Source of the DNA: RHLJ01 sp965601955 | GTDB lineage: Bacteria > Bacteroidota > Rhodothermia > Balneolales > Balneolaceae | Direction of reading: 5' to 3' | Assembly: GCA_965601955.1 (NCBI GenBank) | Contig: OZ271855.1 | Location: 1,364,001-1,428,000 of the forward strand | DNA length: 64,000 bases | Part shown: positions 28,324 to 37,123 of the stretch, in pieces | How the letters are laid out: each line of letters opens with the position of its first letter | How positions within the stretch are numbered: position 1 is the stretch's first letter | Position numbers and translations under genes: made by a program | The notes under the pieces: model-generated | Databases searched by the model: none | What the model was told of the DNA's origin: nothing | The model's input: only the letters and a program-made list of their open reading frames with translations

Positions 28324-28698
28324 TTAACTTTCTTTATCCTGAAAAGCCTTCTTCTCTGAGAAATAGGAAGCAAAAAGGAGGATCATAGCCACTAAAGCAC
28401 CTGCAAATTCGCCATCACCAACCATAATGTGGGCAAAAAAGGCCAGGATGAAATCGAAGAAAAATCCCGCGTATGCCCACTCTTTCAAAGTAGAATACTT
28501 ACGAGTCAATATTGCAATTAAGCCTAATAATTTTGCTATACCCAGCGGATATATTAGGTAAGTAGGATAACCAAGAGCTTCAAAAGCATTGACGATTGCT
28601 TCATGGTTGAAGAAGTAGTTTCCAGCTGAGAAAAGCATTAGCAAAGTCAACAGGCCAGTTGAAATCCAATAGATGATCTTTATAGTTTTTGTGCTCAT
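28324..28698 (-). CDS. DoxX-like small membrane protein
   Basis: 124 residues from the ATG at 28698 (a longer reading frame upstream is not protein-like). Four membrane helices with the DoxX/DoxD-like signatures LMLFSAGNYFFN, ALGYPTYLIYPLGIAKLLG and EWAYAGFFFDFILAFFAH. Role unknown; family members are found with redox or stress genes. It probably shares a transcript with the dioxygenase gene and is divergent from the AraC regulator at 28790. Confidence 0.85.
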   Translation of the reverse strand: MSTKTIKIIYWISTGLLTLLMLFSAGNYFFNHEAIVNAFEALGYPTYLIYPLGIAKLLGLIAILTRKYSTLKEWAYAGFFFDFILAFFAHIMVGDGEFAGALVAMILLFASYFSEKKAFQDKES

Positions 28699-28789
28699 CG
28701 TGAATAAGTAGCTTAGAAGTTGAGTAAGAGCGAAAGTAAAAAATCCTGATTTTATCTCTAAATTATACCCTTCGAAACTAAAGTGAGGT

Positions 28790-29920
28790 ATGCTTTTTAA
28801 CACCATTTTTTTGCTGGGAGCCATTCATGGACTGGTACTTTCCATTTTATTGGCAAGCAAAAAGGTGAACCAGCTTTCAAACCGCATTATGGGAGCATTG
28901 ATGCTGGTTTTTTCGATTGATTTAGCCATGGCCAGTTATTTGGGCTATGGGGCTTATCACGATTTCCCTCACGCCATAGGCCTGGATTTCCCTGTTACAT
29001 TGCTTTATGGCCCGCTTCTTTATCTCTATTCCAAAACACTGATAAATGCCCAGACAAAAATGGCTCCTAAAGACTGGTTGCATCTATCCGCTTTTGGATT
29101 GCTCCTTGTATACACTATCCCTTTTTATCTAATGACAGGCCAGGAGAAAATTGACTTAATAAGTGCCGAAGGTGGATTGATGTATGGCCCTGCTTTCATC
29201 ACACATATCAAGCTTGGATTCAATTTAATCTACATTGCATTCATCTTGAGGTTGATGCACCACTATCGAAACCAGTTAAAAGACAACTATTCTTCCCTGG
29301 ACAAACGCAACCTGGATTGGTTACAATGGTTCATTTTTGGGATAGTAGTGTTGGCCCTCATGGCTACTGTTTTGCATTATATGAGTTCGGTATATGGTGA
29401 AAACGTTATGTACACGAATATCAACTTGCTGGGGATTACTATTTATGTGTACAGCATCGGATATATGGGATTAAGACAACCTGAGTTTTTTGCAGATTTT
29501 TCCATCCTTTCTGAAACCGAATCTATTCCTGATTCGAAATCCACTCCGAGTTACTCGAGATCGGGCTTAGATGAGCAGTCCGGGAAAGAGTTGATGGCCA
29601 GGCTTACTGAAATGATGGAAGATGAAAAGCCCTATATGAACAACGAGTTGAGCCTGAAAGACCTTTCTGAAACGGCGGGTATTTCTACTCACAATCTTAC
29701 CGAGATTATAAATAGTTATGCGGGTAAGAATTTCTATGACTTTGTTAATGCTTATAGAGTAGAAGAAGTAAAAAAGAAAATCATGGAACCAAGTTCCGAT
29801 AACCTGACGATACTAGCTCTTGGCCTGGAAGCCGGCTTTAATTCCAAATCCTCCTTCAATTCGGTGTTTAAGAAGCATACCGGGATGACACCATCTGAAT
29901 TTAAGCGGTCTTTGAATTAA
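28790..29920 (+). CDS. Membrane-anchored AraC family transcriptional regulator
   Basis: 376 residues. The N-terminal half has about seven membrane helices (beginning MLFNTIFLLGAIHGLVLSILL), the C-terminal 100 residues form an AraC/XylS two-helix-turn-helix domain (LSLKDLSETAGISTHNLTEIIN and ALGLEAGFNSKSSFNSVFKKHTGMTPSEFK). This layout is common in Bacteroidota and Balneolota. It is divergent from DoxX (about 90 bp), so it may control that pair; not shown by sequence. Confidence 0.9.
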   Translation: MLFNTIFLLGAIHGLVLSILLASKKVNQLSNRIMGALMLVFSIDLAMASYLGYGAYHDFPHAIGLDFPVTLLYGPLLYLYSKTLINAQTKMAPKDWLHLSAFGLLLVYTIPFYLMTGQEKIDLISAEGGLMYGPAFITHIKLGFNLIYIAFILRLMHHYRNQLKDNYSSLDKRNLDWLQWFIFGIVVLALMATVLHYMSSVYGENVMYTNINLLGITIYVYSIGYMGLRQPEFFADFSILSETESIPDSKSTPSYSRSGLDEQSGKELMARLTEMMEDEKPYMNNELSLKDLSETAGISTHNLTEIINSYAGKNFYDFVNAYRVEEVKKKIMEPSSDNLTILALGLEAGFNSKSSFNSVFKKHTGMTPSEFKRSLN

Positions 29921-29954
29921 CTAAATACTTTGATTTCAAGACTATTTATTAAAG

Positions 29955-30071
29955 ACCCACCCCTCAATCCCCTCCGGTGGAGGGGAAGCTCGTTGTTCAA
30001 GTGTAAATCCAGATAAAGAAGTTCCCCTCCCTGCTTGCCGCAGGCAGGTTGGGAGGGGACAGGGGTGGGTT
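29955..30071. repeat. Intergenic inverted repeat, CCCACCCCT family, with inner palindrome
   Basis: Left end CCCACCCCTCAATCCCCTCC and right end GGGAGGGGACAGGGGTGGG are inverted. Inside are a small hairpin CCCCTCCggtGGAGGGG and, at 30030-30048, a near-palindrome CCTGCTTGCCGCAGGCAGG that seems to interrupt a CCCTCCC/GGGAGGG stem. Confidence 0.75.
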
Positions 30072-30181
30072 AAAAACAATAAATCTTTTGAATAAAAAGA
30101 AGTCCAAACCCAGTGGTTTGGACGATTGGACCTCTCCTGAAGCATAAGTTTGCCACCGAATTAAAACCAACGTATTCGGAG

Positions 30182-32515
30182 ATGAACTTCAAAACACTTT
30201 TCACGCTATTTGCTATTGCTCTGTTTGGTCAGGCAGTGCAAGCATTTCAAACACAAACGGTATCAGGGGTAGTAATAGATAAAACCACAAAAGAGACATT
30301 ACCTGGAGCCAACATAGTTCTGTTGAATCATGACCCTCTAATTGGTACTTCAACCAATTTCGATGGTCAATTTACCTTAAACAATGTTCCACTTGGACGC
30401 CATGATTTCCAGGTATCCTATTTGGGATATCAAACAAGAGTAATCTCCGAGATACTCATAACGAGCGGCCGGGAAGTTGTATTGACCGTAGAGCTCACCG
30501 CAGAGGTATTTGAGGGTGTTGGGGTAGAAGTAGTGGCGACCATCCAAAAAGATAAGGCCATCAATGATATGAGTTATGTGAGCTCAAAAGCGTTCACCAT
30601 TGAAGAAACTCAGCGTTACGCAGGTGGATTGGATGACCCGGCGCGGTTGGTTACTGCTTTTGCTGGGGTAACTTCTTCAGGAGGTACTCAGACTAATGCT
30701 ATATCTATCAGAGGGAATGCCCCTAAAAGTGTGCAATGGAGGTTAGAAGGAATCGAAATACCAAACCCAAGTCATTTTGCGGGATTATCGGTAGCAGGAG
30801 GAGGAGGCTTGACCTTGTTTAGTTCGCAGTTACTTGCCGATTCAGATTTTATGACTGGAGCATTTCCAGCGGAATATGGCAATGCACTATCAGGAGTATT
30901 CGACATTAACTTTCGATCAGGGAATAAGAATCGAAGAGAATATGCATTTCAGTTAGGAATAAATGGGATAGAAGCCAGTTCGGGAGGGCCGTTCAAGAAG
31001 GGCAGTCCATCTACCTATCTATTCAATTACCGGTTTTCTACTCTGACACTTTTATTGCCCCTTCTCCCAACTGAAGGAACCATTCAATACCAGGATTTAT
31101 CTTTTAAAATGGATTTCCCAACAAGAAAAGCCGGAAGATTTGAATTCTGGGGAATTGGAGGTTTAGACATGCAAGGATTGGATGCCAAAGAAGACCCATC
31201 GGACTGGGAATATGCTTTTTGGGATTTCAGCGATAATGATATCAACCTTGGTGTAGGAGCCGCAGGCCTATCTCATAGCTTGTTGGTTAACTCTAAAGGA
31301 TATCTAAAGACAACCGTAGCTGTTTCAGGGAATTCAACAGATTATGAGCTGAATCAGCTTGATGAGAACTTCATTGCAAATCCTGAGCTTCGTATCAGGA
31401 ATAAAACAGGCAGGCTGGCACTTAAATCTTATCTTAATCAACTGATCGGTGATAGGGTGACTTCTCGAACTGGTTTTGAGGTGCAGCATTTATTTTATGA
31501 CCTGGACCTGAGAGGAAAGACTGATAATCAGAGCCCTTTCCAGCAATTAATCCTGGAAGATGGAAATGCACAGTTAGCTCAGGCTTATTCTCAGTTCAAA
31601 GTGGAATTCACTCCAAAACTATCTGGTACGGCCGGGATTCATACACAATGGTTTTCCTCAAATGAAGAATTTTTGATTGAGCCACGTGCTGCTTTGAATT
31701 GGCAAATGAATAGCAAAACAGGCTTCAATCTAGGTTATGGTTTACATAGCCAAATCGAAGAGCTAGGAATTTATCATGTACGTTCACAAAACCAACTGGT
31801 AAACGAAGATCTAAAACTCGCTAAAGCACATCACTTTGTGGCTGGATTAAGTCATAATTTAGGAGAACACCATTTCGTAAAAGCGGAGTTGTTTGCTCAA
31901 CGATTATTTGATGTACCAGTAATTGCTGATAGCAGTTTTTCCATGCTGAATTTTGTACAGGATTTAAGCTTTGCTGAAGAATTAGTGAACGAAGGGGAGG
32001 GTGAAAACTACGGCATTGAGTTTACCCTGGAGCGGTTTTTACATCGCGGATATTACTACCTGGTCACCGGAACCTTGTATTCATCCAGATATAAAGGTGG
32101 AGATGGAACCTGGAGGAAGAGTCGTTTCGATCAGCGAATTGCAGCCAATGTCCTTTTTGGAAAAGAATACTTCCTTAACGAAGGGAGAAATATATTTGGG
32201 ATAAATACACGTGCCAGCATAACCGGAGGTGAGCGATATAGCAGGGTATTACAAACGGAATCTGCTATCGGGGAAGAAGTAATTTTTGACGAAACCAATC
32301 CTTATAACAATCAATTTGATGCTCAGCTGGTAGTGGATTTAACCCTTTCTTACCGAACGAATAGAAGTGGGTATTCCAGCATTTGGCTACTTCAGATTAA
32401 AAATCTGCTAGCCAGTAAGGACCGTTCGTTCGACTATAACCATCTTACCAATCGGGTGGACTTGATTGAAGAAGGGTTGGTTCTACCCATACTTAGCTGG
32501 AAGATTGAGTTTTAA
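30182..32515 (+). CDS. TonB-dependent receptor with carboxypeptidase-regulatory-like domain
   Basis: 777 residues from the ATG at 30182 (MNFKTLFTLFAIALFGQAVQAFQ is a clear signal peptide; the open frame runs further upstream only by chance). A carboxypeptidase-regulatory-like domain (about 28-110) precedes the plug (about 120-235, ISIRGNAPKSVQWRLEGIEI and FPAEYGNALSGVFDINFRSG) and a barrel. No SusD follows. Substrate unknown. It seems to be transcribed alone after the AraC gene. Confidence 0.9.
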   Translation: MNFKTLFTLFAIALFGQAVQAFQTQTVSGVVIDKTTKETLPGANIVLLNHDPLIGTSTNFDGQFTLNNVPLGRHDFQVSYLGYQTRVISEILITSGREVVLTVELTAEVFEGVGVEVVATIQKDKAINDMSYVSSKAFTIEETQRYAGGLDDPARLVTAFAGVTSSGGTQTNAISIRGNAPKSVQWRLEGIEIPNPSHFAGLSVAGGGGLTLFSSQLLADSDFMTGAFPAEYGNALSGVFDINFRSGNKNRREYAFQLGINGIEASSGGPFKKGSPSTYLFNYRFSTLTLLLPLLPTEGTIQYQDLSFKMDFPTRKAGRFEFWGIGGLDMQGLDAKEDPSDWEYAFWDFSDNDINLGVGAAGLSHSLLVNSKGYLKTTVAVSGNSTDYELNQLDENFIANPELRIRNKTGRLALKSYLNQLIGDRVTSRTGFEVQHLFYDLDLRGKTDNQSPFQQLILEDGNAQLAQAYSQFKVEFTPKLSGTAGIHTQWFSSNEEFLIEPRAALNWQMNSKTGFNLGYGLHSQIEELGIYHVRSQNQLVNEDLKLAKAHHFVAGLSHNLGEHHFVKAELFAQRLFDVPVIADSSFSMLNFVQDLSFAEELVNEGEGENYGIEFTLERFLHRGYYYLVTGTLYSSRYKGGDGTWRKSRFDQRIAANVLFGKEYFLNEGRNIFGINTRASITGGERYSRVLQTESAIGEEVIFDETNPYNNQFDAQLVVDLTLSYRTNRSGYSSIWLLQIKNLLASKDRSFDYNHLTNRVDLIEEGLVLPILSWKIEF

Positions 32516-32553
32516 GGTGAGTTTGGAATAAGAAAACTCCTTCTGTTTTTGTG

Positions 32554-32654
32554 GTCATTCCGCGGCGTAAGCCGGAATCTGTTAGGGTTCAAAGAAGTAT
32601 ACCTCCACAGATCCTGGATCAAGCCTGCCTGTCGGCAGACAGGTCCGGGATGAC
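32554..32654. repeat. Intergenic repeat, GTCATTCCGCGGCG family, copy 1 with palindrome insertion
   Basis: 101 bp with ends GTCATTCCGCGGCG and CCGGGATGAC. It shares most of its length with the 80-bp copy at 59265-59344, but has about 20 extra bases, the near-palindrome CCTGCCTGTCGGCAGACAGG at 32624-32643. Confidence 0.8.
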
Positions 32655-32703
32655 TAATAAACATACATGAATTCCTTTTGTAAGAATTTTTATCACGAGA
32701 TTT

Positions 32704-32764
32704 GAGTGGAATATTCAACCTTGAATTACGATTATCATCTGTTCAACTATCCAATATTCCACTC
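32704..32764 (+). promoter_or_regulatory. Hairpin leader abutting the ThuA-like start
   Basis: GAGTGGAATATT (32704-32715) is exactly inverted as AATATTCCACTC (32753-32764), with a second inner pair TTGAA/TTCAA. The right arm ends on the base before the ATG at 32765, so the folded mRNA would bury the initiation region. Confidence 0.45.
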
Positions 32765-33535
32765 ATGAAGAAAACTATTCTGTCCGCTCTATTCGTAGCC
32801 TTCGTTCTTTCAATGTCTATTCAGGCTCAACCTCAGTTCAAAGCCTTGTTGTTTACGAAAACAGCTGGATGGCACCATAAGTCTATTAATGAGGGGGTAG
32901 ATGCAATACGCTATCTGGGAGAACGACATCAGTTCCAGGTAGACTGGGAGGAAATGGCCTGGAGGTTTACGGATGAAAACCTGGAGCAGTACGATGTAAT
33001 CATTTTTTTGAGTACTACCGGGGATGTATTGAATGATGAGCAGCAAGCAGCCATGAAACGGTTTATTCAATCGGGGAAAGGTTTTGTAGGCATACATGCG
33101 GCGTCAGATACTGAGTATGAATGGGAATGGTTCACTCAGCTCGTTGGCAGGATGTTTGTGATTCATCCGGCAAATCAAACGGCAAGACTTCATGTAGTAG
33201 ATCGAAATTTCCCGGGTATGGAGCGTATGCCTGACTCGTTTTTATTCACCGATGAATGGTACACCTTTACCGATGAAAAGGTAGAAGGCTTAAACTACCT
33301 ACTTACTATTGATGAAGATTCCTACGACCCAAGTGCGGATTGGGGAGATAAGAAAAGTGATGGAATGGGCGATTTCCATCCTATTTCCTGGTACCACGAA
33401 TTTGATGGCGGCCGGTCTTTCTATACAGCAATGGGGCATATGGAAAAAACCTACGACGACTGGCTATTCCTTGAACATATATATGGTGGCATATACTGGG
33501 CTGCTACTGGAAAAGGAATGATAAAGGATGAGTGA
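32765..33535 (+). CDS. Secreted ThuA-like domain protein (trehalose-utilisation family)
   Basis: 256 residues from the ATG at 32765, giving the signal peptide MKKTILSALFVAFVLSMSIQAQ. The ThuA fold (class I glutamine-amidotransferase-like) shows FTKTAGWHHKSINEGVDAI, YDVIIFLSTTGDVLN, GFVGIHAASDTEYEW and ISWYHEFDGGRSFYTAMGH. These are the usual family hallmarks. A role in secreted sugar metabolism is suspected for the family; activity is unknown. Confidence 0.88.
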   Translation: MKKTILSALFVAFVLSMSIQAQPQFKALLFTKTAGWHHKSINEGVDAIRYLGERHQFQVDWEEMAWRFTDENLEQYDVIIFLSTTGDVLNDEQQAAMKRFIQSGKGFVGIHAASDTEYEWEWFTQLVGRMFVIHPANQTARLHVVDRNFPGMERMPDSFLFTDEWYTFTDEKVEGLNYLLTIDEDSYDPSADWGDKKSDGMGDFHPISWYHEFDGGRSFYTAMGHMEKTYDDWLFLEHIYGGIYWAATGKGMIKDE

Positions 33536-33582
33536 CTAACTATATTATGAAAAACAGTTTTGACTAAGGTTTTGAGTTGAAA

Positions 33583-33610
33583 CTGATAGCTGTCAGCCGT
33601 CAGCGATCAG
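33583..33610. repeat. Low-complexity inverted repeat (TGATAGCTGTCAGCCGTCAG type)
   Basis: Short stretch built of related units (CTGATAGCTG, TCAGCCGTCAG, CGATCAG), partly inverted. It lies in the gap between the ThuA-like gene and the convergent gamma-glutamylcyclotransferase-like gene. Confidence 0.4.
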
Positions 33611-33611
33611 C

Positions 33612-34019
33612 CTATCTCATGCCGTCTTTATTCTCATATCGCCCATTATCAATTACCCTTTTCCCTTCTACCGGCCAGTTGTACAAATAGCAGGAAGCTT
33701 GTAGCTCTTTACCACCCATTTGAATGGGAATCACTTCCCGGATATACTCATTGGGTTGATCAAACTGTTTGCCAACTCCTTCGAAATGATCAAGGTATTT
33801 CACCAATTCAGCTTCATTTCTCTCAATTTTATAAATCTCCCCATGAACGTTCATTTCTGAATGTTCTTCATAAAGAGCACCAGGATAGCTTCCAATATCA
33901 ATCAATCTACCGGGGAAATAACCTTCACCTACCAAAGAACAGTTCTTTCGGATGAACCTGGCGGGTTCATTATCATACATAGATTTGAGAAGGCCGTAAA
34001 CGAAGATGTGCGTTTTCAT
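33612..34019 (-). CDS. Gamma-glutamylcyclotransferase-like (AIG2-like) protein
   Basis: 135 residues from the ATG at 34019. The family signature FVYGLLKSMYDN is followed by GRLIDIGSYPGAL, and the catalytic-type glutamate falls in HGEIYKI and DHFEGVG. Members act on gamma-glutamyl amides or are of unknown substrate. A terminator hairpin from the azurin gene lies directly upstream, so it is likely its own transcript or weakly read through. Confidence 0.85.
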   Translation of the reverse strand: MKTHIFVYGLLKSMYDNEPARFIRKNCSLVGEGYFPGRLIDIGSYPGALYEEHSEMNVHGEIYKIERNEAELVKYLDHFEGVGKQFDQPNEYIREVIPIQMGGKELQASCYLYNWPVEGKRVIDNGRYENKDGMR

Positions 34020-34041
34020 GAATAGTTTTTCCGGAAAATAA

Positions 34042-34072
34042 AAAAGGGAACAGGTATAACCCATTCCCTTTT
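34042..34072 (-). terminator. Terminator after azurin gene
   Basis: On the minus strand, AAAAGGGAA and TTCCCTTTT form a 9-bp stem with a 13-base loop, followed by a T-rich tail (TTTTTTA). It begins about 20 bp after the azurin stop. Confidence 0.65.
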
Positions 34073-34094
34073 AGAGAAATAAGGATAGTCTTAT

Positions 34095-34550
34095 TTATTC
34101 AACAATCAGCTTCCCTTGCATAAGTGCATAATGTCCCGGAAAGCTGCAAATAAAGGTATACTCGCCTGCAGCTGGAGCAACAAACTCAACAGTAGTTTCT
34201 TCACCTCCACCAATCAAAGATGTATAGGCTAATGCCTCATCTCCTTCAGGGATATACTCTGTATCTTTTGCTCTAATCGCTTTAGTTGCATAAGCAGCCA
34301 CATCAGTTCCTGCAGCTAAAAGAACCCAGTTATGGCCCATAGCTGCTTTTGGAAGTTTTCCAACATGCTTTAGAGTAAGAACTACGGTTTCTCCTTCTTT
34401 CACTTTAATTTCGGAAAGATTGAACCTCATTTGATCTGTTCCTTCGATTACAATTTCAACCTTATCGGTTGAAGGAGCAGGTACCTCATTATTTAAAACG
34501 GTTGAATTACTTACTAAAAGAAGCATCAACACAGATAAAAGAATATTCAT
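34095..34550 (-). CDS. Azurin-like blue copper protein
   Basis: 151 residues from the ATG at 34550, with a signal peptide (MNILLSVLMLLLVSNS). The azurin copper ligands are visible: His73 in AMGHNWVLL and Cys135, His140 and Met144 in FICSFPGHYALMQG. The characteristic segment DQMRFNLSEIKVKEGETV is also present. A periplasmic single-electron carrier. It is followed by a good terminator and has no coupled neighbour. Confidence 0.93.
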   Translation of the reverse strand: MNILLSVLMLLLVSNSTVLNNEVPAPSTDKVEIVIEGTDQMRFNLSEIKVKEGETVVLTLKHVGKLPKAAMGHNWVLLAAGTDVAAYATKAIRAKDTEYIPEGDEALAYTSLIGGGEETTVEFVAPAAGEYTFICSFPGHYALMQGKLIVE

Positions 34551-34675
34551 AGTAACAGTGATATTTCGTTGTTTTTTTATCGCCCAAATTTCTTCGTTCA
34601 ATATGAAGATAATGTGAATTCCAGAGAAATATACCCAATGAATAAGCAAAGAAATCTGTTGTAATGTGTTGGTTT

Positions 34676-34717
34676 GCCACAAAGACACAAAATTTAGAGT
34701 TTCCGTGTTTTTGTGGC
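34676..34717. repeat. Inverted repeat GCCACAAAGACAC type
   Basis: GCCACAAAGACAC is inverted as GTGTTTTTGTGGC (one mismatch within the 13) with a 16-base spacer, in the azurin/pheA divergent gap. Confidence 0.45.
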
Positions 34718-34842
34718 TACTAGTACCATCTACAGGAATTCCTTTTGCAAAGCTTTGGTGCTCACTGAGATAAATTTATTCCTAAACTTCTTTGTATTCT
34801 TACTACCTTCGGCTTCAAACTCATTCACGACTTTTTTTGACT

Positions 34843-35982
34843 ATGAAAGAAGATTTAGAGTCCATACGTAAGCGGCTTGACGACATTGATCGGTCCATTT
34901 TAAAAGCTTTAGCTGAGCGGCAGGGACTGGTAAAGGAAGTTTCCTCTTACAAATTGGAGAACAATACCGGTATTAGAGATTTGGAAAGGGAAGAGAAACT
35001 TCTCAATAAAATCCGTGATCTAGCTACTGAAGTAGGCTTGGATAGATACTACGCTGAACATCTTTTCCGGGAAATCATTACTAATTCCGTTCGGTTTCAG
35101 ACTCATTCTTTAGTGGACCATCAAAACGAGAGTAATGGAAATCACATCAGAGTAAGCTACCAGGGTACAGATGGTGCATACAGCCACCTGGCTGCAATTA
35201 GGCATTTCAGCGAGCGTTTTGATCATGTTGATTGCTATGGCTATGATACCTTCCAGGAAGCAGCTAAAGCAGTAAGAGAGGGACATGTAGACTTTGCGGT
35301 GCTGCCCATAGAGAACACAACAGCTGGGTCGATTAATGACACCTACGACATAATCGCAGATCCAAATGTGCACATAATTGGGGAAGAGATTATTAAAGTT
35401 GTGCACTGCCTGTTAGCTGTGGAGCAGGTGGAAGTGTCAAAAATTCGGAGGATTCTTTCCCATCCCAAAGCCATTGAGCAATGCACCAATTTCCTTACAA
35501 AACTTCCACGTTGTACTGTAGAATCGTATTTGGATACAGCGATTTCCGCTAAGAAAGTGCTTGAAGATGGAGATATTTCTCAGGCAGCAATAGCTGGAGC
35601 TCACGCTGCCGATCATTATGGATTACAGGTAATTGCCCATGATATCACCAACCAGAAAGAGAACTACACACGGTTCATTATCGCTGCGAAAGAAAAAGTA
35701 GTGGTTGATCCCCAGATTCCTGCTAAGACATCACTTATCATGGTTACTTCTCACAAAGAAGGGTCTTTGGTAGAATGCCTGAATGTGCTTCATAAACGAG
35801 GGATCAATATTTGTAAGCTCGAATCCCGGCCTCGTATTAACGAACCCTTCCGATATTCGTTCTATGTAGATATTGAGGCAAATCTTGCTGACCCCAATAC
35901 CGAGCAAGCTATAAATGAACTTGAGCAAGAAGCAGAAGAACTAAAAGTGCTTGGCAGTTACGCCAAGCAACTTAATAACTGA
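34843..35982 (+). CDS. pheA: Chorismate mutase/prephenate dehydratase (P-protein)
   Basis: 379 residues from the ATG at 34843. Three domains in order: AroQ-type chorismate mutase (about 1-90, RLDDIDRSILKALAERQGLVKEV), prephenate dehydratase (about 100-285, VSYQGTDGAYSHLAA, LPIENTTAGSINDTYD, TRFIIAAKE) and an ACT domain (about 295-379, KRGINICKLESRPR). It converts chorismate to phenylpyruvate for phenylalanine, with feedback control through the ACT domain. Confidence 0.96.
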   Translation: MKEDLESIRKRLDDIDRSILKALAERQGLVKEVSSYKLENNTGIRDLEREEKLLNKIRDLATEVGLDRYYAEHLFREIITNSVRFQTHSLVDHQNESNGNHIRVSYQGTDGAYSHLAAIRHFSERFDHVDCYGYDTFQEAAKAVREGHVDFAVLPIENTTAGSINDTYDIIADPNVHIIGEEIIKVVHCLLAVEQVEVSKIRRILSHPKAIEQCTNFLTKLPRCTVESYLDTAISAKKVLEDGDISQAAIAGAHAADHYGLQVIAHDITNQKENYTRFIIAAKEKVVVDPQIPAKTSLIMVTSHKEGSLVECLNVLHKRGINICKLESRPRINEPFRYSFYVDIEANLADPNTEQAINELEQEAEELKVLGSYAKQLNN

Positions 35983-35992
35983 TCGGGGCAGG

Positions 35993-37063
35993 TTACTCGA
36001 AAGAATAGGTTGCACGGAGAAAGGTCGAATAGGAGTTCACCACTCCGTCTGTTCTGAAGTCTCTAATTCTATAACGTGCATCGAAGGCCCATTTTTCAGA
36101 GAAGAAAAACCGGTAGCGTATTTCCATTTCATCAGCATCTGGGCGGTATATATTTCTGGCGATTAACCATTCGCTATCGGTTTTCACGAACTCAATCATG
36201 ATTTCATGCTTATCAGCAAAGTTGTTGATACCCACTGAGGTAGTAATGCTGGTGCCGTCTTCAATACTGGTATTCAGGTTCTGTCCAAATTCTCCGGCAA
36301 CTCTAATAGATCCGCCTCTTAGGCTTTCTCCTTGTGGAAAGTCAAGGGTAATGCGAGAGGTGAAGGCGAGGTAATCGGTAAAACCATTTGACGTTCCATA
36401 TATGCTTGGGATATACATCAAACCGAATCCTTTTTGAATCACATTGTTTACTCTTTCCCGGTTTTCAGCTCCTGCATAAAATGTAAAGTTGTGGTCGTTC
36501 CTGGTAAAATCCAGGGGCTGGCTGTATTGAAAGGATGGGTGATCTTTAGGTTGATACTCAGCAATACCTTCTCCATACCAGCCATTGTTTAAATTTCTTT
36601 TGTAATAGATTCCATCCGTCCAATGCACATTATTACTATTACTATGGTATCTCGAGTGAGATCGTTTAGCATTGGTTAAGGTATTTAGAGATTTTTGGAA
36701 TCGGCCAATTCGTATTTCGTTTTTGTCATCTTTGTAGCGATAGAAAAACTCGTCAAATGTGAGGGAACCAAAGGCTAACCTACCGCTCCCATCTGCAACT
36801 AAAGTAGGGTTTACTGCTTCAAATTCTTTTGACAATAAATAGGCAGCCCTGGCTGAGAATGTATGATTTTCTGAAAAATGGTAGCGAATACCCGGACGTA
36901 ATCTCATTGTATAATTATCCCCTCCAAGTCCATCTGCATTTGTGTCCGACCCGATATGCGCGAAACGAACATTTCCATAAACTTCAAAACCCGAATTATC
37001 CTGGGCATAAGTAGTCAGTGGAAACAAGACGAAAGTTAAAAGGGCAATTACTCGAACAAACAT
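35993..37063 (-). CDS. Outer-membrane beta-barrel (porin-like) protein, unknown
   Basis: 356 residues with signal peptide (MFVRVIALLTFVLFPLTTYAQ). Strand-rich, with alternating hydrophobic/polar segments and a terminal Phe-Glu after aromatic residues (ATYSFE), as in outer-membrane barrels. It resembles porin or alginate-export-type barrels in style, but I recognise no specific family. It is separated from the upstream gene by a strong terminator and from pheA by only 10 bp (convergent). Confidence 0.65.
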   Translation of the reverse strand: MFVRVIALLTFVLFPLTTYAQDNSGFEVYGNVRFAHIGSDTNADGLGGDNYTMRLRPGIRYHFSENHTFSARAAYLLSKEFEAVNPTLVADGSGRLAFGSLTFDEFFYRYKDDKNEIRIGRFQKSLNTLTNAKRSHSRYHSNSNNVHWTDGIYYKRNLNNGWYGEGIAEYQPKDHPSFQYSQPLDFTRNDHNFTFYAGAENRERVNNVIQKGFGLMYIPSIYGTSNGFTDYLAFTSRITLDFPQGESLRGGSIRVAGEFGQNLNTSIEDGTSITTSVGINNFADKHEIMIEFVKTDSEWLIARNIYRPDADEMEIRYRFFFSEKWAFDARYRIRDFRTDGVVNSYSTFLRATYSFE

Positions 37064-37087
37064 AGATTCCTCCGTTGTTTAAGGAAA

Positions 37088-37115
37088 AAAGGCGCTTGAT
37101 CTCTCAAGCGCCTTT
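37088..37115 (-). terminator. Strong intrinsic terminator
   Basis: Perfect 12-bp stem AAAGGCGCTTGA with a 4-base loop and, on the minus strand, a following run of T. It lies just after the stop of the gene at 37124-37735 and so separates it from the downstream barrel gene. Confidence 0.85.
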
Positions 37116-37123
37116 AAAATTAA

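Noticed and set aside
29942..30145. Minus-strand open frame of 67 codons
   Set aside because: It is translated from the CCCACCCCT repeat and its inserted palindrome; the peptide is a repeat artefact.
32512..32718. Minus-strand open frame of 68 codons
   Set aside because: It runs through the GTCATTCCGCGG repeat and its palindrome and has no protein-like composition.
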